From Alphaproteobacteria bacterium UBA7314 (GTDB taxonomy: Bacteria; Pseudomonadota; Alphaproteobacteria; MPNO01; UBA830): a stretch of DNA of 64,000 nt. A program made the translations under genes and the position numbers. The notes under the pieces are model-generated. The model was not told the DNA's origin, searched no databases, and saw nothing but the letters and a program-made list of their open reading frames with translations. The stretch lies in the NCBI GenBank assembly GCA_002471575.1, contig DKQG01000053.1, forward strand, positions 1 through 64,000. Direction: 5' to 3'. Positions 8,749 to 18,063 of the stretch are shown here, piece after piece (the first letter of the stretch is position 1; every line of letters starts with the position of its first letter).

Positions 8749-9709
8749 ACGGAAAGGCCGGCCGGTTCATGGCTGGTTGGCCGTCGATAAGGACATCGGC
8801 ATAACTTCTGCCCAGGCCGTGGGCCGAGTGCGCCGTCTGCTGGACGCGCAGAAAGCGGGACATGCAGGCACGCTGGACCCCTTGGCGACCGGGGTTCTAC
8901 CAATCGCCCTGGGCGAAGCCACGAAAACCGTGTCCTACGTCATGGATGGCGCTAAGTCGTACAGGTTCACCGCCTGTTTCGGGGAAGCCAGGGACACGGA
9001 CGATCTTGAAGGCCGCGTATTGGAGACCAGTGCTCATCGCCCCGACGACGCGGCCATCCGCGATGCGCTGGACGGGTTTACTGGAACCGTTTCCCAGGTG
9101 CCGCCGCTCTATTCGGCGATCAAGATCGACGGGCAGAGGTCCTACAAGCGCGCGCGGGGGGGGGAGGGTGAACTGCCTCCGGCGCGGGACGTGGAGATCT
9201 CGCATTTCGAACTCGTCGACCGCTTTGATGGCGACCATGCCGTGTTCGAAGTCGATTGCGGCAAGGGCACCTATATCCGGAGTCTCGCCCGCGATCTGGG
9301 AAAGGCGCTCGGTACCTGCGCGCACGTATCGGCATTGCGCCGCACGCGCTGCGGGCCGTTCAGCGAAAAAGATGCGATTTCGCTGGATACACTGGCGGAA
9401 TCCGTGCTATGTGCCCCCCCGCAAGAAAGCTTGCTGCCCGTCACGACCGCGCTGGACGACATCCCGGCGCTGGCCATGACGGAAACCCAGACCGGTTATT
9501 TGCGTCACGGACGCCCGGTGCGGGTGCGAAGCGGTAGCACGATCTTCGTCGATGCGAACCAGTTGGACGCATTACGCGATCGTGAAGTGCTGTGCGCCAT
9601 GTCGGGGGAAACCCCGGTCGCGCTCGCATGTCTCGACGGAGAAGAGATTCGGCCGTTGAGGGTTCTTAACATTGAAAGCGCTGGCGAAAACAGCGCGGAA
9701 ACGGAGTAG
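8738..9709 (+). CDS. truB: tRNA pseudouridine(55) synthase
   Basis: Isomerises U55 in the T loop of tRNAs. The 323-residue product carries the catalytic GHAGTLDPLATGVL motif with Asp47, the KTVSYVMDGAKSYRF segment and GTYIRSLARDLG. The ATG at 8738 is chosen because the family N-terminus (KRKGRPVHGWLAVDKD) begins there; upstream in-frame sequence lies inside rbfA. Start overlaps rbfA by 11 bases, and the TAG stop is three bases before the rpsO start. Confidence 0.96.
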   Translation: MGRKRKGRPVHGWLAVDKDIGITSAQAVGRVRRLLDAQKAGHAGTLDPLATGVLPIALGEATKTVSYVMDGAKSYRFTACFGEARDTDDLEGRVLETSAHRPDDAAIRDALDGFTGTVSQVPPLYSAIKIDGQRSYKRARGGEGELPPARDVEISHFELVDRFDGDHAVFEVDCGKGTYIRSLARDLGKALGTCAHVSALRRTRCGPFSEKDAISLDTLAESVLCAPPQESLLPVTTALDDIPALAMTETQTGYLRHGRPVRVRSGSTIFVDANQLDALRDREVLCAMSGETPVALACLDGEEIRPLRVLNIESAGENSAETE

Positions 9710-9712
9710 ATG

Positions 9713-9982
9713 ATGTCGATTACGCAAGAGCGCAAAGCTGAGCTCATTACAGAATATTCAACCGGCGAATACGATACAGGTTCGCCTGAGGTTCAGGTGG
9801 CGATCCTTTCGGAACGCATCGGCAATCTCACCGAACATCTGAAAGAACACAAAAAGGATTTCCACTCGCGTCGTGGCCTGCTGATGATGGTTGGCCAACG
9901 CCGGCGCCTGCTGGACTATCTCAAGCGCAAGGACCAATCGCGCTATGAGACGCTGATCGGCCGCCTAGGACTGCGGCGCTGA
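9713..9982 (+). CDS. rpsO: 30S ribosomal protein S15
   Basis: Primary 16S rRNA-binding protein of the small subunit. The 89 residues match S15 throughout, including the GSPEVQVAILSERI helix and HSRRGLLMMVGQRRRLLDYL. Two adjacent ATGs are present; the second (9713) gives the usual 89-residue length and the better spacing (six bases) from GGAG at 9703-9706. It is the last gene before the structured pnp leader. Confidence 0.97.
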   Translation: MSITQERKAELITEYSTGEYDTGSPEVQVAILSERIGNLTEHLKEHKKDFHSRRGLLMMVGQRRRLLDYLKRKDQSRYETLIGRLGLRR

Positions 9983-10056
9983 TCCACTACCCGATTACGG
10001 ACTGATGTGCTTGTCTGGTCCGCAATTCCGCGGCCCGATGCCAGTACATACGCGAA

Positions 10057-10099
10057 ATCGGACAATACAAGCGGCCATGGGGGCCGCGCGAAGTCCGAT
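10057..10099 (+). promoter_or_regulatory. Long stem-loop in the rpsO-pnp intergenic leader
   Basis: ATCGGAC (10057-10063) pairs with GTCCGAT (10093-10099), and inside it GCGGCC (10071-10076) pairs with GGCCGC (10082-10087). The result is a two-part RNA stem about 98 bases before the pnp start. In enterobacteria an RNase III-cut stem at this position lets PNPase repress its own mRNA; the same role is possible here but inferred. No T-tract follows, so it is not a simple terminator. Confidence 0.5.
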
Positions 10100-10196
10100 A
10101 AGGGTTCGAACGCCCGCCGGCCGTATCCAGCAAATTGCGGATGCGAAACCCGGTCCGGCCGCATAGGGCGGCGGGCCCGAGGAAGGAATGTAAGAT

Positions 10197-12344
<2,148 letters not shown>

Positions 12345-12357
12345 TCTCCTAGAAATC

Positions 12358-12399
12358 CGGCCAGTCCCCGATTATTTACTATCGAGGACTGGCCGTTTT
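12358..12399 (+). terminator. Rho-independent terminator after pnp
   Basis: CGGCCAGTCC (12358-12367) and GGACTGGCCG (12386-12395) form a perfect 10-base-pair stem that can extend inward by CGAT/ATCG, followed by TTTT. It closes the rimP-to-pnp region. Confidence 0.88.
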
Positions 12400-12409
12400 C
12401 GAATCGCTT

Positions 12410-12429
12410 CATATACTAACCAGTATATG
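12410..12429. promoter_or_regulatory. Perfect dyad, probable TetR-type operator
   Basis: CATATACTaaccAGTATATG is a perfect 8-4-8 inverted repeat 24 bases before the NMO-like gene. Its size and ATACT-ACC-AGTAT form resemble operators of TetR/AcrR repressors. No TetR gene is in the window, so the regulator would act from elsewhere. Confidence 0.5.
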
Positions 12430-12453
12430 TAACCGCTTTACGGGAGACAGATC

Positions 12454-13851
12454 CTGAAGCCTTTGCAGCCACTTGTCATTTCGGGCAAGGAGGTCGCCCC
12501 CCTAGTGGAGGGCGGCAAAGGAATAGCCGTGTCCAATGGCGAAAGCTCCGGTGCCTGGGCCGCCGCCGGCGGGGTCGGAACGTTCTCAGGCGTGAACGCC
12601 GATTCGTACGACGAAAACGGAAACCTGATCCCCGCGACATACCAAGGGCGCACCCGCCGCGATCGCCATGAAGAACTTCTAGCTTACGCTATTCAGGGCG
12701 GGATTGCGCAGGCGCGCATCGCCCACGACATAGCGGGAGGCGACGGCCGCATCCACATGAATGTCCTGTGGGAAATGGGAGGGGCCGAACGCGTGCTCGA
12801 CGGCGTTCTAACGGGTGCGCGGGGGCTGATCCACGGGGTCACCTGCGGTGCCGGCATGCCGTATAAGATTGCCCAGATATCCGCTAGTTACGGCGTTTAT
12901 TACTATCCGATTATTTCCTCCGCTCGCGCATTTCGTGCGCTTTGGAAGCGTTCTTACCATAAATTCCCCGAGTGGCTGGGGGGCGTGGTTTACGAAGACC
13001 CTTGGCGCGCGGGCGGGCACAACGGTCTTTCGAACAGTGAAGATCCGGAAATACCCGAGGATCCTAAGTCGCGCGTGGCGGAAGTGCGCAAAGTGATGAA
13101 CAATCTCGGTCTCGAACAGGTGCCCATCGTCATGGCGGGCGGGGTCTGGTACATGCGGGACTGGGTGGACTGGATAAATGACCCGGATATTGCGCCGGTT
13201 GCCTTCCAGTTCGGTACCCGCCCGTTGCTGACGCGGGAAAGCCCGATTTCCGATCAATGGAAAAAACGGCTTCTCGGCCTGGAAGAAGGTGATGTATTTC
13301 TCAACAAGTATAGCCCGACGGGATTCTACTCCTCCGCGGTACGCAACGACTTTCTGAAAGAACTGAAAAAACGGTCCGATCGTCAGATCGCTTTTTCCGA
13401 AGAGCCCGTCGGAGATTTGTCTCAGGAATTCCAGATCGGTCCGCGTGGTCGCAAGATTTTCGTTGCGGCAGGAGACAAGAAGCGCGCCGAGGCCTGGATG
13501 AAGGAAGATTTCACCGAAGGCATGCGGACGCCCGATTCAACAGTGATATTCGTGTCCAGCAGCATGGCGAGGCAAATTAGGACCGACCAATCGGATTGCA
13601 TGGGCTGTCTGTCCCAGTGCCAATTTTCTAACTGGGCGCAGAATGAAGCCGGCACCACCGGCCGCAGGCCCGACCCGCGGTCTTATTGCATTCAGAAAAC
13701 GCTGCAGAACATCGTGCACGGCGAAAACGTCGATGAACAGCTGATGTTTGCTGGCCACAACGCATATAAATTCCGCGACGACCCGTTCTATGCCAACGGT
13801 TATATCCCTACCGTGAAAAAACTAATGGAGCGGCTGCATACGGGAGACTGA
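12454..13851 (+). CDS. Nitronate monooxygenase-like FMN protein with a Cys-rich C-terminal motif
   Basis: About 465 residues related to the NMO/2-nitropropane dioxygenase TIM-barrel family (glycine-rich GGKGIAVSN near the start, IHGVTCGAGMPYKI, VPIVMAGGVW and FQFGTRPLLTRESP). Such enzymes use FMN to oxidise nitronates or related substrates; the substrate here is unknown. The C-terminal part carries CMGCLSQC near residue 381 and another Cys in PRSYCIQKTLQ, which could bind a metal or Fe-S cluster. No ATG or GTG fits the start: CTG at 12454 (seven bases after GGGAG) is preferred to TTG at 12463. A TetR-like dyad precedes it and a hairpin with T-tract follows. Confidence 0.75.
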   Translation: MKPLQPLVISGKEVAPLVEGGKGIAVSNGESSGAWAAAGGVGTFSGVNADSYDENGNLIPATYQGRTRRDRHEELLAYAIQGGIAQARIAHDIAGGDGRIHMNVLWEMGGAERVLDGVLTGARGLIHGVTCGAGMPYKIAQISASYGVYYYPIISSARAFRALWKRSYHKFPEWLGGVVYEDPWRAGGHNGLSNSEDPEIPEDPKSRVAEVRKVMNNLGLEQVPIVMAGGVWYMRDWVDWINDPDIAPVAFQFGTRPLLTRESPISDQWKKRLLGLEEGDVFLNKYSPTGFYSSAVRNDFLKELKKRSDRQIAFSEEPVGDLSQEFQIGPRGRKIFVAAGDKKRAEAWMKEDFTEGMRTPDSTVIFVSSSMARQIRTDQSDCMGCLSQCQFSNWAQNEAGTTGRRPDPRSYCIQKTLQNIVHGENVDEQLMFAGHNAYKFRDDPFYANGYIPTVKKLMERLHTGD

Positions 13852-13873
13852 TCGGCACTGGTGGGCCTCGCAG

Positions 13874-13890
13874 TTTTGAGAGATTCTAAA
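13874..13890. promoter_or_regulatory. Degenerate Irr box (ICE-like) upstream of irr
   Basis: TTTTGAGAGATTCTAAA matches the iron-control-element consensus TTTAGAA-N3-TTCTAAA at 12 of 14 defined positions, 66 bases before the irr start. Autoregulation by Irr is plausible. It overlaps the terminator hairpin of the preceding gene, so coincidence cannot be excluded. Confidence 0.4.
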
Positions 13891-13915
13891 AGCACCCTTT
13901 GTGCTTTGTCTTTTT
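13889..13915 (+). terminator. Terminator after the NMO-like gene
   Basis: AAAGCAC (13889-13895) pairs with GTGCTTT (13901-13907) around a five-base loop and is followed by GTCTTTTT. Confidence 0.65.
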
Positions 13916-13955
13916 ATGGCTTTAATTTGACGACATTCAGCCTTATATCTGTTGT

Positions 13956-14390
13956 ATGGCCGAAACCACACGACGTAATCACCCCTATAGCGGCGTGATC
14001 GCCAAGCTAAAACAAGCTGGGTTGCGTCCGACGCGGCAGCGTATTGCGCTGGCCAAGCTGTTGTTTGAAAACGAGGATCGCCACGTATCGGCGGAAGATT
14101 TGCATGAAGAGGCGCGCGCAGCCAGCGTCAGCGTATCTCTGGCGACAATTTATAACACCCTGCACCAGTTTTCCGAGTTGGGTTTGATGAGGGAAGTCGT
14201 AGTGGAAGCCGGGCGGTCGTATTTCGATACCAACACCGATGATCACCATCACTTCTTTCATGAACACTCCGGTCAGCTTGAGGATATTCCGAGCGATCAG
14301 ATCAACGTCGCCGAAATGCCGTCGGCGCCGCCCGGCACGTCCGTAAGCCGGGTCGATGTCATTGTTCGTGTGTCTGGCTCGGCCGACTAA
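13956..14390 (+). CDS. irr: Iron response regulator Irr (Fur family)
   Basis: A 144-residue Fur-superfamily protein: winged helix in residues 15-85 (LRPTRQRIALAKLLF, SVSLATIYNTLHQFSELGL) and the DDHHHFF motif near 95, the heme/metal-sensing three-histidine stretch typical of alphaproteobacterial Irr rather than Fur. The N-terminal heme regulatory motif of Bradyrhizobium Irr and C-terminal Cys pairs are absent, as in many Irr proteins. In the group, Irr acts under iron limitation by sensing heme. Here it sits immediately before rubrerythrin, with a near-perfect Irr box between them. Confidence 0.9.
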   Translation: MAETTRRNHPYSGVIAKLKQAGLRPTRQRIALAKLLFENEDRHVSAEDLHEEARAASVSVSLATIYNTLHQFSELGLMREVVVEAGRSYFDTNTDDHHHFFHEHSGQLEDIPSDQINVAEMPSAPPGTSVSRVDVIVRVSGSAD

Positions 14391-14398
14391 TTTCTCAT

Positions 14399-14415
14399 TT
14401 TAGAATTGTTCTAAT
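14399..14415. promoter_or_regulatory. Irr box (iron control element) upstream of rubrerythrin
   Basis: TTTAGAATTGTTCTAAT matches TTTAGAA-N3-TTCTAAA at 13 of 14 defined positions with a perfect TTAGAA/TTCTAA dyad. It lies just after irr and about 140 bases before the rubrerythrin ATG. The sequence supports direct Irr control of the rubrerythrin operon. Confidence 0.75.
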
Positions 14416-14554
14416 CCATTGACCGAAAGATATGCCCGACTTATGTTACTATCGTCTAAAGTCCAAAACGCACCCTAGTAAACCGAGAACGAGACTATCT
14501 CGCGTTTCAGACGACCGACACGAATGCACGACAAACATAATAAAGGAGAGTGAT

Positions 14555-14974
14555 ATGCCGTCACTTGGTGGAACCAAGACCGAAAAGAACCTTAAAGATG
14601 CCTTTGCAGGCGAATCTCAGGCTAACCGACGTTACCTCTATTTTGCACAGAAAGCGGACGTCGAAGGCTACAACGATGTGGCGGCTGTGTTCCGGTCTAC
14701 GGCTGAAGGCGAAACCGGCCATGCGCATGGTCATCTAGAATACCTTGAAGAAACTGGCGACCCCGCGACGGGCGAGCCCATCGGCACGACTTCGAATAAT
14801 CTAAAAGCAGCCGTCGCCGGCGAAACTCACGAATACACGGATATGTATCCGGGCATGGCTCGTGAGGCCCGCGACGAAGGGTTCGACGAAATCGCCGACT
14901 GGTTTGAAACCCTGGCAAAGGCCGAGCGGTCCCACGCTGGGCGTTTCCAGAAAGCGCTCGACGATCTCGACTGA
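14555..14974 (+). CDS. Rubrerythrin (di-iron ferritin-like domain only)
   Basis: A 139-residue ferritin-like protein with the di-iron ligands of rubrerythrin: FAGESQANRRYLYFA, a GETGHAHGHLEYL segment, GETHEYTDMYPGMAREARDE and a terminal ERSHAGRF. It lacks the C-terminal rubredoxin domain of classical rubrerythrins. Such proteins reduce hydrogen peroxide or handle iron in the cytoplasm. The ATG at 14555 has AAGGAG seven bases upstream; the frame is open further upstream without homology. Downstream Fe-S and DUF3501 genes probably form one operon under Irr. Confidence 0.9.
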   Translation: MPSLGGTKTEKNLKDAFAGESQANRRYLYFAQKADVEGYNDVAAVFRSTAEGETGHAHGHLEYLEETGDPATGEPIGTTSNNLKAAVAGETHEYTDMYPGMAREARDEGFDEIADWFETLAKAERSHAGRFQKALDDLD

Positions 14975-14982
14975 TCGCCACT

Positions 14983-15050
14983 GCGGCGCGGTAGAGCGCC
15001 GCATTTGAGAGGCAACCGCCGGGCAGTGGGCAGTCAGTCGCCCACTGTCC
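14983..15050 (+). other. Two consecutive hairpins between rubrerythrin and the Fe-S gene
   Basis: GCGGCGC (14983-14989) pairs with GCGCCGC (14996-15002). GGGCAGTGGGC (15021-15031) pairs with GCCCACTGTCC (15040-15050), including one G-T. Neither has a T-tract, so they look like intercistronic stabilising or processing structures that could set different mRNA levels for rubrerythrin and the downstream genes. Confidence 0.5.
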
Positions 15051-15088
15051 GGGCCGTTCGACGAACCCAATTCGATTAAGGACCAACT

Positions 15089-16447
15089 ATGTCGGAAGGT
15101 AGCCTAGAGGCACCCGAACGCCATCCTATTCCTTGGCAGGATCCGGATTTCTTCGACGAGCAGAAACTGGACAACGAACTGCGTCGCCAGTTCGATATCT
15201 GTCACGGTTGCCGCCGTTGTCACAATTTGTGCGATTCCTTCCCGCGGCTTTTCGATCTGATCGACGAAGCGGAGAGCATGGAGCTCGACACAGTTGATTC
15301 AAAAGACTTCAAATCCGTAGTGGATGCCTGCACGTTATGCGACATGTGCTTTCTGACGAAATGTCCTTATGTGCCGCCTCATGAATTCAACCTCGATCTA
15401 CCGCATTTGATGCTTCGATACCGGGCGGTTGAGCACAAGAAAGGTCAAACCGGCTTCGTCACCAAACAGATGGCCAAAACCGATCGCAACGGGAAATTTG
15501 CCGGTGCCGTCGCACCGATCTCCAACTGGTCAAGCCGCATCGGAAACGGATTGACCCGTCCGGCAATGGAGGCTGTGACCGGCATCGACAAGCATGCTGC
15601 CCTGCCCAAATTTTACGGTAAAACGCTTACAGCGCGCGCGGCCTCTATGGGGCCACAGAGAGATGAGTGCGCGCCCGCCGCTGCACGCAAAGCGGTGGTG
15701 TATTCCACCTGTTTCGTAAACTATAACGACCCCGCGCTGGGTGAGGATGCACTCGAAGTTCTTGCGCGCAACGGAGTTGAGACCGAATTGCTGCACCCAA
15801 TGTGCTGCGGTATGCCCAAGTTGGAGCATGGCGACATCGAAGGCGTCGCTGAGGCTGCCCGCACAGTGGCCGCTGAGTTCAAGCCGTGGATTGAAAAAGG
15901 TTATGACATCGTCGCGCTGACACCCAGTTGTTCGCTGATGCTAAAATTCGAATGGCCGCTAATTCTGCCCGACGACGAAAATGTGCGGCAGTTGTCGCAG
16001 GCGACACGCGATATCAGCGAGTACGTGGTCGATATTTCGAGGAATGAAGGACTTGCAGACGGGATGTCGGCGCTGGATGGCAACGTCACGGTTCACTTGG
16101 CATGTCATTCGCGGGCCCAGAACATGGGGCAGAAAGCCGCAGAGCTTATTCGCCTTATTCCGGACGCCGACGTGCAGGTGATCGAGCGTTGTTCCGGCCA
16201 TGGCGGTTCTTGGGGAATGATGAAGGACAACTTCGAAACGGGGATCAAGATCGGGCGCCCAGCCGCGCGCAAAGCGGTGGAGACGGCACCGAGATATGTT
16301 GTGTCGGAGTGCCCGCTGGCCGGTATTCATATTTTGCAGGGAATGGAACGGCTTACCGAAAAAGAGGACGCGCCGCTCCAGGCTCCCGAACATGCGCCGC
16401 ATCCGGTTCAGCTTCTCGCAAAATCATACCGCGCTGGTCAGGAATGA
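15089..16447 (+). CDS. GlpC/HdrB-like iron-sulfur protein
   Basis: A 452-residue protein with two N-terminal 4Fe-4S motifs (CHGCRRCHNLC at about residues 38-48 and CTLCDMCFLTKCP at about 80-92) and two cysteine-rich CCG-type domains (STCFVNYND...CCGMPKLEHGD and LACHSRAQNMG...CSGHGGSWGMM) like those of glycerol-3-phosphate dehydrogenase subunit C and heterodisulfide reductase B. It probably carries electrons to or from rubrerythrin or the DUF3501 partner; there is no flavin partner beside it. ATG with AAGGA upstream; the stop lies one base before the DUF3501 start. Confidence 0.85.
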   Translation: MSEGSLEAPERHPIPWQDPDFFDEQKLDNELRRQFDICHGCRRCHNLCDSFPRLFDLIDEAESMELDTVDSKDFKSVVDACTLCDMCFLTKCPYVPPHEFNLDLPHLMLRYRAVEHKKGQTGFVTKQMAKTDRNGKFAGAVAPISNWSSRIGNGLTRPAMEAVTGIDKHAALPKFYGKTLTARAASMGPQRDECAPAAARKAVVYSTCFVNYNDPALGEDALEVLARNGVETELLHPMCCGMPKLEHGDIEGVAEAARTVAAEFKPWIEKGYDIVALTPSCSLMLKFEWPLILPDDENVRQLSQATRDISEYVVDISRNEGLADGMSALDGNVTVHLACHSRAQNMGQKAAELIRLIPDADVQVIERCSGHGGSWGMMKDNFETGIKIGRPAARKAVETAPRYVVSECPLAGIHILQGMERLTEKEDAPLQAPEHAPHPVQLLAKSYRAGQE

Positions 16448-16448
16448 T

Positions 16449-17039
16449 ATGAGCAACGTCAAATTGATCACGCGCGATGACATCCTGCCCCTCGACGAAT
16501 ACGCCGCCACTCGTCGTGACCGTAAAAAGGCGCTGACGCAAGTCAAGAAAAACCGCCGAATGGAAGTTGGTCCGCATGCGTCTTTTTATTTCGAGAACTA
16601 CGAGACCATGTGGCACCAGATTCACGAAATGCTCTACATTGAACGTGGCGGCGAGGATCAGATACCTGATGAGCTCGCCGCTTATAATCCGCTCATTCCT
16701 CAGGGCAGGGAATTGATTGCGACGGTGATGCTTGAAATCGGTGATCCGATCAGACGCGCAAATGTTCTCGGGTCTCTCGGCGGCATCGAGGAAACGATGT
16801 TCGTTAGCGTAGACGGTGAAAAAATAACCGGTGAGGCGGAAAAGGATGTTGACAGGTCAACCGCCGACGGTAAGGCCTCGTCGGTCCAATTCGTCCATTT
16901 TCCGTTTACTGATGATCAGGTCGCGCTATTCATCGCCGATAGTGCGGAGGTAACAGTCGGCTTCACCCACCCCAACTACGCCCATATAGCAGGGATGCCC
17001 CTGAACGTCCGAAAAGCCCTTTCCGCCGACTTCGACTGA
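16449..17039 (+). CDS. DUF3501 family protein
   Basis: A 196-residue protein of unknown function starting at the ATG at 16449, one base after the preceding stop codon. Recognisable family features are the N-terminal LITRDDILPLDEYAATRRD segment and the FENYETMWHQIHEMLYIERG core. Family members recur beside rubrerythrin and GlpC-like Fe-S proteins in alphaproteobacteria, pointing to a shared role in peroxide or iron stress. No membrane segment or signal peptide is seen. Confidence 0.85.
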   Translation: MSNVKLITRDDILPLDEYAATRRDRKKALTQVKKNRRMEVGPHASFYFENYETMWHQIHEMLYIERGGEDQIPDELAAYNPLIPQGRELIATVMLEIGDPIRRANVLGSLGGIEETMFVSVDGEKITGEAEKDVDRSTADGKASSVQFVHFPFTDDQVALFIADSAEVTVGFTHPNYAHIAGMPLNVRKALSADFD

Positions 17040-17180
17040 ACGTCGAGCTACCGTTTGTCGTGCGCGCGAAACCGAGCTGATAAAAAAGTTTTTTAGGTAA
17101 TCTTTGCTCAGCCTGATGTCTTCACATAGTGCGAGGCAGCGACTTGCAAAGACCGTTGTACGCGGCAGGAGGAAATTGAG

Positions 17181-17327
17181 ATGCGGCTGGTCTCTCAAGA
17201 CTATCGAGACAGGTTTGCGGCTGTATTGGCCCAGCGGAACGGTAATAACTTCTCCATCACCATTCGCGTTCAGGGCTCGGCCTTCGATTGGGAAGAGTAT
17301 CCAGCCTCCGAAGAGTGCTCCAGTTAG
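17181..17327 (+). CDS. Small ORF with strong ribosome-binding site, 48 residues
   Basis: An ATG eight bases after a perfect AGGAGG (17167-17172) opens a 48-codon frame beginning MRLVSQDYRDRFAAVLAQRN, with one short amphipathic helix, a GSAFDWEEYP segment and an acidic Cys-containing end (SEECSS). I do not recognise the product. It lies in a 418-base gap after DUF3501 and before the opposing SH3-protein gene; the rest of the gap shows only an A6-G-T6 run near 17083-17095. It could be a genuine small protein or the 5' remnant of a longer gene. Confidence 0.45.
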   Translation: MRLVSQDYRDRFAAVLAQRNGNNFSITIRVQGSAFDWEEYPASEECSS

Positions 17328-17457
17328 CCCTGCAGGGCGGGGGAGCGTTATTGGCTATGAGCGCGGGTTTCCCTACCGTTGAATATCGCGGGACGGGCCG
17401 CGCGGTATCCGTATAGGGTGCCTGCAATCAGAACTGACCGGCATAACGAATAAATCC

Positions 17458-17955
17458 CTATTTCAGTTTTTCGTCTGAATACACACCCCAGAAATGTGCC
17501 CGGCGCATCCAGCCACGGCGTTTGCCGATTTCAATGCGGCACCAGTCGCCATCGCATTCCAGAATTCTGCCGACAACCTTCTCCATAACGCGTGCTGTCA
17601 GAACGGAGTCGGGATTCGGGTCGCGTCTTAGTGGCTGTACACCGCCTGTGACGACGGCGGTTCGTTTGCCCGACAGCATGGATCGATGGACCCAGCCTTC
17701 GGTTCCCTGCCAGTCACGGACTTTTCGCCAGTTTTCGAACTCCGCCGTTATTTCGATAGGCATACCGCGGGAAACAAATATCCAGTCCACGGGATATCGA
17801 ATACCCGGCCCGGTCCGAAGATGGACCTTGTTAGCGCGCAGCGACGCGTAGCGCGGCAGCGGTAGGCCGGTTTCCGCTAAGGCAGCGATCGGTATCAAAA
17901 ACGAAACGATTCCGCACAGGGCGAGAATCAAGACTATTCTCGAGCAACGCGACAT
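17458..17955 (-). CDS. Exported SH3-domain protein
   Basis: About 165 residues with an N-terminal signal peptide (RIVLILALCGIVSFLIPIAALA, probable cleavage after ALA) and two bacterial SH3-like segments: HLRTGPGIRYPVDW with GTEGWVHRSML, then PLRRDPNPDSV with CDGDWCRIEIGKRRGWMRRAHFWGVY. The DUF1058/SH3_4 family is common beside 2-hydroxyacid dehydrogenase genes in alphaproteobacteria and is thought to act in the periplasm, possibly on the cell wall. The ATG at 17955 gives a compact signal peptide; an ATG at 17991 would add 12 residues. Divergent from the next gene. Confidence 0.8.
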   Translation of the reverse strand: MSRCSRIVLILALCGIVSFLIPIAALAETGLPLPRYASLRANKVHLRTGPGIRYPVDWIFVSRGMPIEITAEFENWRKVRDWQGTEGWVHRSMLSGKRTAVVTGGVQPLRRDPNPDSVLTARVMEKVVGRILECDGDWCRIEIGKRRGWMRRAHFWGVYSDEKLK

Positions 17956-18063
17956 CGCTGCATTATAAACGGCGTCGCCAGATACCTCCATAGGTCAACA
18001 TCTCTGGACAACGGGCGGTCGCCCTGATACGCCAGAACCAACCAAAAGGGGGACGGCCATAAT

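Noticed and set aside
10100..10120. TTCGAAC sequence resembling a tRNA T-loop
   Set aside because: No anticodon or acceptor arms can be folded around it; it lies within the pnp leader.
17081..17096. A6-G-T6 run as a terminator of the DUF3501 operon
   Set aside because: The stem would be only A-T pairs with a one-base loop, too weak to call.
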